Below, piece after piece: positions 1 through 8,033 of a stretch of DNA of 64,000 nt. Position 1 is the first letter of the stretch. Every line of letters begins with the position of its first letter. A model generated the notes under the pieces. The model did no database searches. It was not told where the DNA came from and saw only the letters and a program-made list of their open reading frames with translations. Made by a program: the position numbers and the translations under genes. The DNA comes from Ameyamaea chiangmaiensis (lineage in GTDB: Bacteria; Pseudomonadota; Alphaproteobacteria; Acetobacterales; Acetobacteraceae): NCBI RefSeq assembly GCF_025995235.1, contig NZ_BAPT01000050.1:1-64000 (forward strand). Direction: 5' to 3'.

Positions 1-1356
1 CAGCCGGTCCGGTGCCTCGCGCGTGATCCGTCCCTGCGCGTCCATCAGTCCCATCCGGTCGAGCCAGCGTTCGAATTCGGGGGCGGCGCGCACCCCCAGC
101 AACGTGCGCAGCGTCAGGATGTCATGGTGCGAGAGCGACTGGTAGCTGAGCATGATGTCATCGCTGCCCGGTACGCCGATCAGGAAGTTCACCCCCGCCA
201 GACCAAGCACCATCATCAGTTCGTCCATGTCGTCCTGATCGGCTTCGGCATGGTTGGTGTAGCACACGTCGCAGCCCATCGGCACGCCGAGCAGCTTGGC
301 GCAGAAATGATCCTCCAGCCCCGCGCGGATGATCTGCTTGCCGTCGAACAGATATTCCGGCCCGATGAAGCCGACCACCGTGTTGACCAGAAGCGGGTCG
401 AACGCACGCGCGACGGCGTAGGCCCGTGCCTCGATCGTCTGCTGGTCGACGCCGTGATGGGCATCGGCCGACAGCGCGGCACCCTGGCCGGTCTCGAAAT
501 ACATGACGTTCTGTCCCACGGTGCCCCGGCGCAGGGACAGGGCGGCCTCGTGCGCTTCCTGCAGGATCGAGAGCGAGACGCCGAAGGAAGCGTTGGCGGC
601 CTGCGTCCCGGCGATCGACTGGAACACCAGATCCACCGGCGCCCCCCGCTCGATCATGGCGATGGTGTTGGTGACATGGGTCAGGACGCAGCTTTGCGCC
701 GGGATGTCGTATTGCTGGCGCACGTCGTCGATCAGGCGCAGCAGCGTCATCCCGCCCTCGATATTATCCGTAGCGGGATTGATTCCGATCACGGCGTCGC
801 CCATGCCCAGCAGCAACCCGTCGAGCATGGCGGCCGCGATGCCGCGCGGATCGTCCGTCGGGTGGTTGGGCTGCAACCGGCTGGCCAGATGGCCCTTCAG
901 ACCGATCGTATTGCGAAAGCGCGTGACCACCTCGATCTTGCGGGCCACGGCCACCAGATCCTGATTGCGCATCAGCTTGCTGACGGCCGCCGTCATCTCC
1001 GGGGTTAGGCCCGGCGCCAGCGCGGCGAGGGCCGGTCCCGTCGCCTCGAACGACAAAAGCCAGTCGCGAAACGCGCCCACGGTCATGTGAGCGACGGGTG
1101 CGAACGCGCGGGCGTCATGCGTGTCGGCGATCAGGCGGCTGACCTCATCGTGGTCGGGATCGATCAGGGGATCATCCAGGAAATGCCGCAGCGGCAGGTC
1201 GGCCAGGGCATAGCGCGCGGCGACCCGCGTCACCGGGTCCGGCGCGGCGAGACCTGCGAGTTCGTCGCCGGATCGCGCGGGCGACGCCTGTGCCAACAGC
1301 GCGCGCGTCCCGTCGAAGCGGTATCGTTCCCCGTGCAGCGTTGCATAAAACGCCAT
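1..1356 (-). CDS. eutB: Ethanolamine ammonia-lyase large subunit (3' end cut off)
   Basis: EutB is the catalytic subunit of the adenosylcobalamin-dependent enzyme that splits ethanolamine into acetaldehyde and ammonia; it works in the cytoplasm with EutC. 452 codons are readable and the frame leaves the left edge with no stop. The family is about 450-465 residues, so only a short C-terminal piece is missing. Family landmarks seen include MGDAVIGINPATDN, PAQSCVLTHVTN and SDDIMLSYQSLSHHD. The ATG start has GGGAGAG about 6 nt upstream. eutC would be expected just beyond the left edge. No microcompartment shell gene is visible here, so this is probably the simple two-gene form used for nitrogen or carbon supply. 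The family call is secure; the operon context cannot be seen. Confidence 0.93.
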   Translation of the reverse strand, partial: MAFYATLHGERYRFDGTRALLAQASPARSGDELAGLAAPDPVTRVAARYALADLPLRHFLDDPLIDPDHDEVSRLIADTHDARAFAPVAHMTVGAFRDWLLSFEATGPALAALAPGLTPEMTAAVSKLMRNQDLVAVARKIEVVTRFRNTIGLKGHLASRLQPNHPTDDPRGIAAAMLDGLLLGMGDAVIGINPATDNIEGGMTLLRLIDDVRQQYDIPAQSCVLTHVTNTIAMIERGAPVDLVFQSIAGTQAANASFGVSLSILQEAHEAALSLRRGTVGQNVMYFETGQGAALSADAHHGVDQQTIEARAYAVARAFDPLLVNTVVGFIGPEYLFDGKQIIRAGLEDHFCAKLLGVPMGCDVCYTNHAEADQDDMDELMMVLGLAGVNFLIGVPGSDDIMLSYQSLSHHDILTLRTLLGVRAAPEFERWLDRMGLMDAQGRITREAPDRL

Positions 1357-1799
1357 GACGCTCTCTCCCGGACCCAAAGAGGGTGCACGCTAACCGTTTC
1401 GGTGCGGCATCGGCAAGACGCGCGCGATCTGTGGCGCCTGTACCACGGTTCGTGGGCGCCGTGCAGGGCGCGGGTCGAGACGATTTGTGCGGATGCGACA
1501 GGCGTTGAACTTTGGTTTCAACACGATAATGCAATGAGTACGCTTCGATCGCCTTCTGGGAGGTGGCGGCTTTTGTCGGTTTTGTTCAAGTATAGAGGAG
1601 TGTCTTGTCTTGAGAAAATCCGTTCGGGACCGTTGTTTGGCTTGTCACGACATGGTCCGTGTGATGTTGTCACAAAATCGCAACGAATGTGTCGTGAAAC
1701 CATAAAGGACAAGACGCCGCTCCCATGCGAAACGACAGGCCAGCGCAGACCAGACCAGGGGCGGCAGCGCCGGCCCAACGCGTCGAGACGGGATTTTCC
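1357..1799. promoter_or_regulatory. Divergent intergenic region between eutB and a TonB receptor
   Basis: This 443-bp stretch has no supported gene and lies between two divergent start codons, so it must hold both promoters. It is clearly more AT-rich than the flanking genes from about 1500 to 1700. A perfect 6-bp inverted repeat, GTTGAA-N7-TTCAAC, sits at 1504-1522 and could be an operator. I see no Fur box and no convincing -35/-10 pair. Confidence 0.4.
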
Positions 1800-4217
1800 A
1801 TGAAACACGCCGCTTCCCTCGCCCTGACCACCGCCCTTGCAAGCGGCCTCGTTCTGGGCGGCTTCGCCACGACGTCTCCCGCGAACGCGCAGACGGCGAC
1901 TCCGGCCGCATCGTCGGCAACACCCCGCCACGCGGCCGCGTCCAGACATGTCCGCGGGGCCGCAACACCCGCCGCCGCCGGCGCCCCTGTGACGGTCACC
2001 CGCGCCAGCGCGCGACCGGTTGCCGCCGCGCCGCAGCCGCCCCCGGCGACCGAAGCGGTGGTCGTCCTTGGCGCGGGCGCGTCGCGTCAGACGCAGACGC
2101 TTGGCCGTTCCGAAATCATGAAGATGACGCCGGGCACAAGTCCGCTCAAGACACTCTCCAAGCTGCCGGGCGTGATGTTCACGTCGTCCGACCCGCTGGG
2201 CGCGTATGAATGGTCGCAGCAGATCATCGTGCGCGGCTTTGACCAGAGTCGCCTCGGGTTTACCATGGATGGTATCCCGCTGGGCGATCTGGCCTATGGC
2301 AACGACAATGGCCTGAGCATCGGACGCGCGCTGCAGACCGAGAATAACGGCTCGTCGACCCTGGCGCAGGGCGCGGGTGCGCTGAGCGTGGCAGCGTCGA
2401 ACGATCTGGGCGGCGCGATGCAGTTCACCTCGATCGACCCGACGGACAAATTCGGTGTCGATGTCGCCGGCACAGTCGGCAGCTACGGCACCTATCGCAC
2501 CTTCGCGCGCGTCAATACCGGCGTTCTGCCCGGTGGCGGCAAGCTGTATTTCAGCTATGACTGGCAGGATGCGAACAAGTGGAAGGGCGACGGCCAGCAG
2601 CGCCAGCAGCAGGCGAACGCGAAATTCGTCCAGCCGCTGGGCGAGCACGCGAAACTGACCCTGTTCGCCGACTGGTCGCAGCGCCGGGAAAACGACTATC
2701 AGGATCTGTCGCTCAGCCTCATCCGCCGCGACGGCTACAACCTCGACAACATCACCGGGAATTACCAGCTCGCGCGCCAGATCGGCGCGGCCTACCAGAG
2801 TGGGGGCACGATCCCGGCACCCTACAAGACGGTCGACGACGTCTATTACAACGCCGCCGGCCTGCGTGACGACTTCCTGTCCTATGGCCGCCTTGATTTC
2901 GATCTCGCGCCGCATCTGACCGGTTTCGTCACGGGCTACGGGCATCTGGACACCGGGCAGGGTGTGTGGGTCACGCCCTATGTGCCCTCGCCGAACGGCA
3001 ACCCGCTTTCGACCCGCACGACCGAATACGATATCCATCGTACCGGCATGCTCACAGGCCTGAAATACGAGCTCAAGCGTCACACCATCGAAGGCGGCTT
3101 CTGGTTCGAGAACAACGATTTCGAGGAAGCGCGCCGCTATTACTCGCTCTCACCCAACGGCGCGCCGTCGAGCATCCACTGGTATACCAATCCGTTCGAA
3201 ACCCAGTGGCAAAATAATTTCAACACGAAAACCTATCAAATTTACCTGCAGGATACGTGGCGCGCGACCGATCGCCTGAAAGTCAATGTCGGTTTCAAAT
3301 CGCTGATCGTGAACAATTCGTCCACGTCGGTGCCGACGAATTACTCGCCCCTGCCGCAGATCGCGCAAGGCTCGATCAGTGCATCGAACGGGTTTCTGCC
3401 CCAGTTGGGCGCGAACTATCGCATCAACCATAACAACGAACTGTTCGCTGACTTCGCCCGCAACATGAACGCGTTCGTCAGCTCGGGTACCTCGGGCCCG
3501 TTCTCGACCACGCAGTCGGGTTTCGATGTGGTCAAGAACACCCTCAAGCCCGAGATGTCATACACCGAAGAGCTGGGCTACCGGTTTCATAACCAGGTCG
3601 TTCAAGCCAGCCTCACCGGCTATTACGCCGAATTCCAGAATCGTCTCCTGTCGTTCACCCAAGGGTCGGGCATCGAGGGCAACCCGTCGGTGCTGCAGAA
3701 TGTCGGCGGCGTGACCACCCGTGGCGTGGAGATGGCCTCTACGTGGCGCTTTGCCCAGAACTGGTCCATCTACGGATCGTTTTCCTGGAACGATTCCTTT
3801 TACAACAACAATATTTACGCTTCGGACGGTTTGCTGTACGCCCAGACCAAGGGCAAGAATGTCGTGGCAACCCCGCGCATGCTTGCCAATGTGCAGCTGT
3901 CCTATGATGACGGCACGGTCTGGGGAAATGTCCTGATGCAGTATCAGGACCGCCGCTACTATACCTATTCGAACGATGCCTATGCGCCGGCGAATGCGAT
4001 CTTCAACCTGGCGCTGGGCTACCGCTTCCACCAGCACAACATCGTCCTGCGCGGGCTGGAGGCGCAGATCGACGTCACCAACCTGTTCGACAAGCACTAT
4101 ATCGCCACGGTCGGCTCCAACGGGTTCGTGGTCTCCGATCCGTCGGGCACGTTCCAGACGCTTCAGGCCGGCTCGCCCCGCATGGTGTTCTTCACCCTGC
4201 GCAAGCACTTCGGCTGA
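1800..4217 (+). CDS. TonB-dependent outer-membrane receptor
   Basis: Predicted 805-residue outer-membrane receptor that takes up a bound ligand using energy from TonB-ExbBD. A signal peptide (residues 1-31, ending SPANAQ) is followed by an Ala/Thr/Pro/Arg-rich linker (about 32-84), a TonB-box-like EAVVVLG (about 85-91), a plug domain with IIVRGFDQSRLGFTMDG, and a long Tyr/aromatic-rich barrel. It ends in RKHFG, close to the usual terminal aromatic. The frame is open further upstream, but ATG 1800 begins the signal peptide and has GGGA at a sensible distance, so I chose it. The substrate is unknown. The gene is monocistronic by spacing and is followed by a hairpin before a convergent gene. A second receptor with a similar leader lies at 56.9 kb. 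Confidence 0.9.
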   Translation: MKHAASLALTTALASGLVLGGFATTSPANAQTATPAASSATPRHAAASRHVRGAATPAAAGAPVTVTRASARPVAAAPQPPPATEAVVVLGAGASRQTQTLGRSEIMKMTPGTSPLKTLSKLPGVMFTSSDPLGAYEWSQQIIVRGFDQSRLGFTMDGIPLGDLAYGNDNGLSIGRALQTENNGSSTLAQGAGALSVAASNDLGGAMQFTSIDPTDKFGVDVAGTVGSYGTYRTFARVNTGVLPGGGKLYFSYDWQDANKWKGDGQQRQQQANAKFVQPLGEHAKLTLFADWSQRRENDYQDLSLSLIRRDGYNLDNITGNYQLARQIGAAYQSGGTIPAPYKTVDDVYYNAAGLRDDFLSYGRLDFDLAPHLTGFVTGYGHLDTGQGVWVTPYVPSPNGNPLSTRTTEYDIHRTGMLTGLKYELKRHTIEGGFWFENNDFEEARRYYSLSPNGAPSSIHWYTNPFETQWQNNFNTKTYQIYLQDTWRATDRLKVNVGFKSLIVNNSSTSVPTNYSPLPQIAQGSISASNGFLPQLGANYRINHNNELFADFARNMNAFVSSGTSGPFSTTQSGFDVVKNTLKPEMSYTEELGYRFHNQVVQASLTGYYAEFQNRLLSFTQGSGIEGNPSVLQNVGGVTTRGVEMASTWRFAQNWSIYGSFSWNDSFYNNNIYASDGLLYAQTKGKNVVATPRMLANVQLSYDDGTVWGNVLMQYQDRRYYTYSNDAYAPANAIFNLALGYRFHQHNIVLRGLEAQIDVTNLFDKHYIATVGSNGFVVSDPSGTFQTLQAGSPRMVFFTLRKHFG

Positions 4218-4226
4218 ACCGACGCG

Positions 4227-4250
4227 CGGGCGCCCCGAACAGGGCGCCCG
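4227..4250. terminator. GC-rich hairpin between convergent genes
   Basis: Perfect 9-bp arms CGGGCGCCC / GGGCGCCCG around a 6-nt loop, directly after the TonB receptor stop codon and just before the end of the convergent sulfotransferase gene. The U-tract is weak (TT only), so termination efficiency is uncertain. It could serve both strands. Confidence 0.55.
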
Positions 4251-4254
4251 TTCC

Positions 4255-5082
4255 TCAGGCGCTCAGATGAGCGCGCAGCGCCTCATCGACCTGATACAGC
4301 GCACGGATACGCGCCGCCTGTTCCGGGGTGGCCGATATCCTGTCCGCGCCAGTCTCGTTCAGGTGGGGGATGGACAGGCCATCGAGGCCCGGCACCAGAT
4401 GCGTGATCCGATCCAGGGCGCGCATGTCGATCAGACGATCGACGGCCAGCGCCCCATGCCGGTCGGTCACGTACCACGCTTGCGGGCGGAAGACATGGTC
4501 CAGACGATAGGGCGTGTGCAGCCGCGCCCCGACATACGCGATAGCGTCGTCGAGGGTGTTGAGCGTGCGATACTGCGCGGCAAAGACCGGCGCCATGCGC
4601 ACCAACCGACCGCCGCCCTGACGGCCGAAGCGGAACGCCGAGAGGAAACGTTCGACAGGATCGCGCCACAGGGCGAAGCTCGGGACGTTCAGGCTTGGGT
4701 CGATATGCCGGTAGTAACGAATGGTCTCGTGTCGCAGACTACGCCCGTACAGCACGTTCGAAATCGACGTCCCGGCATTTTTGGGGACATGGATGAACAG
4801 GACATGGCGCCCCCGCACGAGGTCCAGTCGCTCGCGGCGTTTGCGCCCGACCGGCAGGGGCAGACGCAGATCGGCCGCGCGCTCGTGAACGTCCCAGAAC
4901 AGGGACACCCCGAACGCGGCCATGATCGCCCGCCGTGCCAGCGCACCCGCGCCGTGTTGCGTGACATCGGGACGGGACGAGCTATCGCCCGTTTCAAGGA
5001 CGATACTATGCTGCATGACGACATCTCGATATTGTGGCGTATCGACAAGGGCAGCCTGCGTGCTCGCGCGTCCACCGGACAT
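4255..5082 (-). CDS. Sulfotransferase-family protein
   Basis: Predicted 275-residue member of the cytosolic-type sulfotransferase superfamily, which moves sulfuryl from PAPS to an acceptor. Two cofactor signatures are visible. The 5'-phosphosulfate loop reads FIHVPKNAGTSI (about residues 96-107), and the 3'-phosphate motif reads WRDPVERFLSAF (about 139-150). The IHVPK form resembles the Sulfotransfer_2 branch, which acts on carbohydrates, but the acceptor cannot be read from the sequence. The start is uncertain: ATG 5082 has no Shine-Dalgarno, while an in-frame ATG at 5016 (MQHSIVLE) has GAGA nearby and would remove 22 residues. The gene stands alone, convergent with the TonB receptor and divergent from a small secreted protein. 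No sulfate-activation genes are in the window. Confidence 0.75.
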   Translation of the reverse strand: MSGGRASTQAALVDTPQYRDVVMQHSIVLETGDSSSRPDVTQHGAGALARRAIMAAFGVSLFWDVHERAADLRLPLPVGRKRRERLDLVRGRHVLFIHVPKNAGTSISNVLYGRSLRHETIRYYRHIDPSLNVPSFALWRDPVERFLSAFRFGRQGGGRLVRMAPVFAAQYRTLNTLDDAIAYVGARLHTPYRLDHVFRPQAWYVTDRHGALAVDRLIDMRALDRITHLVPGLDGLSIPHLNETGADRISATPEQAARIRALYQVDEALRAHLSA

Positions 5083-5521
5083 ACATTCCGGACCGGGTCA
5101 TAATGATACGAACTGTATCTTTTTTATATCGTGATATATGTCCGTTGGGCCGGAAACGGCTTACGTCTGGACCGTCGGGGCGGCGACGGCTCTGTCACAG
5201 AGCGTTACGATTTGTCGCCTTTCCGTAAGGCAAATGCGAGGCTCACGGCCCGGTCGGCGTCAGCGCGTGTCGCGGTCGGATCAGACGGCTGACACTTCCG
5301 ATGAGGCGAAGGCCCTGTTCGACGGGCCCCCGGATGTGGCATATCCGGCCCACACCCGCGACGCGCCGGGGGAGCGAGCCGTCCTGCGGGGCGTGCGCTC
5401 CTGCGGCACACATTCGTGGTCGCCGCGCGATGAGAGGCATTCGCGCGGTGTTGCCGATTCGTGCGGTCACGGCACGGCATTTGTGCTGATTGCGTGCCGC
5501 CACTGTCAGGAGACGAGGACC
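5083..5521. promoter_or_regulatory. Divergent intergenic region with two AT-rich inverted repeats
   Basis: This 439-bp gap has no supported gene. Next to the sulfotransferase start lies a short AT-rich block with two consecutive inverted repeats: GATAC-N5-GTATC (5105-5119) and TATATC-GT-GATATA (5125-5138). They are spaced like operator sites. The remainder, about 5150-5500, is GC-rich and featureless to my reading. Confidence 0.4.
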
Positions 5522-5806
5522 ATGACCGTCAGAACCACGGCCGCTGTCGCGGCGATTCTCATCGCGTGCGGCGGCATGTCTGCCCGGGCGCAGAGCGCCG
5601 ACCAGCCGACCACCCCGCCCGCCGCGGCGCAGGCCACGATGCCCGGCAAAACGGCCCCGGCGGAGACGGGGTCGGGTCCGTTCGACCCGCGCCCGTCCGC
5701 GTCGCCGGCACCCCGCCGCCATCATCATCATCGGGCGAAGCACCACGGGCGGCAGTTGTCCGATGTGGTCCCGGGCTCGGCCCGTGGTGCCACGACGCAA
5801 AACTGA
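5522..5806 (+). CDS. Small His/Pro-rich secreted protein, unknown function
   Basis: A 94-residue protein that I do not recognise. Residues 1-24 form a clear signal peptide (hydrophobic AAVAAILIA, cleavage after ARAQ). The mature part is Pro/Ala/Thr-rich, then carries a basic His cluster, RRHHHHRAKHHGR, at about 66-77. That cluster could bind metal or a polyanion, but this is only inference. The frame is open upstream to 5138, but the signal peptide and the AGGAG about 9 nt before ATG 5522 fix the start. It is followed by a DMT-family transporter about 70 bp downstream, possibly co-transcribed. Confidence 0.65.
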   Translation: MTVRTTAAVAAILIACGGMSARAQSADQPTTPPAAAQATMPGKTAPAETGSGPFDPRPSASPAPRRHHHHRAKHHGRQLSDVVPGSARGATTQN

Positions 5807-5878
5807 GGCCGCGCGCATGGCTCCCCTGCTGCGCCGGACATTGTGCCGTCGGCGCCCACGTGCGCGCAGCGGGGCACG

Positions 5879-6757
5879 ATGAGGGCCGATCGCCTCCTGC
5901 CCCTATGCGCGACGGTCGCCATCGTCTCGTGGGCCAGCGCCTATCCGCTGGTGCGGATCGCGTTGCGCGATATCCCGCCGGTTCCGCTGGCGGCGTGGCG
6001 TTACGCCGTGGCGGCCGTGCTGGCGGGGCTTTATCTGCTGGTCAGGCGCCCACCGGTCCCGCACGGGCGCGATCTGGTGCGGCTGGCGGCCTGCGGGGCC
6101 GTGGGCATCGCGGCCTATAATATCCTGTTCAATTGCGGAGAGGTCAGCGTCTCGGCGGGGACGGCCAGTCTGATCATCGCGGCGGCCCCCCTTCTGGCCG
6201 GGCTGCTGGCGGTCGTGGTGCTGGGCGAGCGCCTGTCGGCCCGTGGCTGGGCCGGATCGGTGTTGAGTTTCTCCGGCGTGGCGCTTCTGGCCCAAGGTCA
6301 GGCGGGAGGCCTCAGGTTCGGGTCCGGGGCGACGCTCGTGGCCGGCGCGGCGTTGTGTGCCGCACTGTATATGGTCGCGCAAAAGCCGCTTCTGGGCCGG
6401 TACGGTGCGCTGCCGACCACGGCCTATACCCTGATTGCCGGAGCGGTGTTTCTGAGTCCGGCGCTAGGGCAGGGTGCTCGCGCGCTGGCGCATGCCCCGC
6501 CCACGACATGGGCCGCCGTTCTGACGCTGGGCATTTTCCCCGCCGCGCTGGGCTACGCGGCGTGGGGCTTCGTGATCGGCCATCTGGGCGCTGCGCGTGG
6601 TATGGTGCTGATCTATCTCCTGCCCCCCACGACCATGGTGCTGGCCTACGGGCTGACCGGCGAGACGCCCACGCGCGCCACGCTGGTGGGCGGTGCGATC
6701 GTCATGGCCGGCGTCGTGCTGGCCACCGCGCGCAGGCGGCGCGCGGTGGCGGCGTAA
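5879..6757 (+). CDS. EamA/DMT-family membrane transporter
   Basis: Predicted 292-residue inner-membrane protein of the drug/metabolite transporter superfamily, with two EamA repeats of about five helices each. Family signatures include SWASAYPLVRIAL near the N-terminus, WRYAVAAVL, and GTASLIIAAAPLLAGLLA in the first repeat; the second repeat includes LGYAAWGFVIGHLGAARG. Such proteins usually export amino acids or other small metabolites, but the substrate is unknown. ATG 5879 was chosen because the first helix follows at once; an upstream in-frame ATG at 5843 would add a 12-residue polar tail. It ends 4 bp before the convergent alanine racemase gene. Confidence 0.85.
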   Translation: MRADRLLPLCATVAIVSWASAYPLVRIALRDIPPVPLAAWRYAVAAVLAGLYLLVRRPPVPHGRDLVRLAACGAVGIAAYNILFNCGEVSVSAGTASLIIAAAPLLAGLLAVVVLGERLSARGWAGSVLSFSGVALLAQGQAGGLRFGSGATLVAGAALCAALYMVAQKPLLGRYGALPTTAYTLIAGAVFLSPALGQGARALAHAPPTTWAAVLTLGIFPAALGYAAWGFVIGHLGAARGMVLIYLLPPTTMVLAYGLTGETPTRATLVGGAIVMAGVVLATARRRRAVAA

Positions 6758-6761
6758 CGCG

Positions 6762-7895
6762 TTACAGCCCGTCGCCGGAGCGGTAGTGCCGGTGGTAGCG
6801 GTGGCCGAGCGCGGTCAGGACCTCGTATCCAATGGTATCGCAGGCGGCGGCGAGATCGTCGATCGGGAGTGACGGGCCGATCAGGTCGAAGGCCGTTCCT
6901 GGCGGGACAGGCGTTTCGCCCAGCGCCGTGATGTCGAGTGCCAGGCAGTCCATGGACACGCGCCCCACGATCGGCAGCCGGATATCCTCCTGCCCGGGCA
7001 GCACCGCGTATCCGCGGCCGCCCGCCGCACGAAACAGGCCGTCGGCATAGCCGGCCGCGAGGGTCGCGATGCGGCTGGGGCGGTTGGCGATGAAGCGTGC
7101 GCCGTAGCCGACGGCCGTTCCCGCCTCGATCTCGCGGGTCTGCAGACTGCGCAGTTGCAGGCGCACGACCGGGCGCATCGGGTTCGGCTGGCCCGGCGTG
7201 GGGTTCAGGCCATAGAGGGCCGCCCCCGGGCGGATCAGGTCGTAGTGCCAGTCCGGGCCCAGAAACGTGCCCGACGACGCGGCCAGACTGGCCAGCGTCG
7301 GCGGCAACTGCGCGCGCAGGCGTTCGAACGTGTCGCGCTGGGCGCGGTTGGCCGGGTGCGCGGGTTCGTCCGCGCAGGCAAGGTGGCTCATGACCAGAAC
7401 GGGCCGGATGCCCGACAGGCTGTCGCCGTCTTCGGCCAGAATTGCCACGTCCCGCGCGCCGAGGCCAAGGCGCGACATGCCGCTGTCGAGTTGCAGGACT
7501 GCGTGCAGGGCGGTGTCGTACGTTCGGGCGAGCGCGCGCCACGCGGCGATCTGCTCGAGACTGTTGAGCACCGGAACGAGGCGCGCGGCATGCAGGGCCG
7601 CATCGCACCCCGGGGGAGGGCCGCCGAGCACGAAGATCGCGGCCTCGCCCCCTGCGATCGCGCGCAGGGCGATTCCTTCCTCCAGTGTGGCCACGAAGAA
7701 GTTCCGGCAGCCCGCGGCTTCGAGTACAGGGACGACGCGGGCCGCCCCCAGCCCGTAGCAATCCGCCTTGACCGCCGCCGCCGTACGGACGCCCGGCGCC
7801 ACGGCTTCACGCAGGGTGCGATAATTCGCGGCGATCGCGTCCAGATCGATTGAGAGCCAGCCGCCCGCGGCCTCCTGTGTCGGCACCATCGTCAT
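6762..7895 (-). CDS. alr: Alanine racemase
   Basis: PLP-dependent enzyme interconverting L- and D-alanine, the source of D-Ala for peptidoglycan. The 377-residue product has the fold-III layout. An N-terminal barrel carries the PLP lysine in AAVKADCYGLG (about residue 43; the usual motif is KADAYGHG, so AYGH is changed to CYGL). The C-terminal beta domain has GYGARFIANRPS, AAGYADGLFR and SMDCLALD. ATG 7895 places the conserved WLSIDLDAIAANYR about 13 residues in. A GTG at 8021 is possible but adds a 42-residue unconserved leader. No strong Shine-Dalgarno is visible at either. It is convergent with the DMT transporter, and its 5' side abuts the 3' end of the reductase gene in the same direction. 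Confidence 0.92.
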   Translation of the reverse strand: MTMVPTQEAAGGWLSIDLDAIAANYRTLREAVAPGVRTAAAVKADCYGLGAARVVPVLEAAGCRNFFVATLEEGIALRAIAGGEAAIFVLGGPPPGCDAALHAARLVPVLNSLEQIAAWRALARTYDTALHAVLQLDSGMSRLGLGARDVAILAEDGDSLSGIRPVLVMSHLACADEPAHPANRAQRDTFERLRAQLPPTLASLAASSGTFLGPDWHYDLIRPGAALYGLNPTPGQPNPMRPVVRLQLRSLQTREIEAGTAVGYGARFIANRPSRIATLAAGYADGLFRAAGGRGYAVLPGQEDIRLPIVGRVSMDCLALDITALGETPVPPGTAFDLIGPSLPIDDLAAACDTIGYEVLTALGHRYHRHYRSGDGL

Positions 7896-8033
7896 GGAAG
7901 CAGGCTTGGGGAAGGGGGCGTGGCGCGCATGGTCGATCTCATTGCGGTCGATACGAGAGGGAATCGAGTGTAATGGCGCACGGATGGCGGCGCCAGCGCC
8001 CGGTGCCGTACCTTGTGACACGTGGCGCTTCGG

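Noticed and set aside
1656..1680. Two TTGTCAC copies in the TonB receptor leader
   Set aside because: Short direct repeat with no symmetry or spacing that suggests an operator; may be chance.
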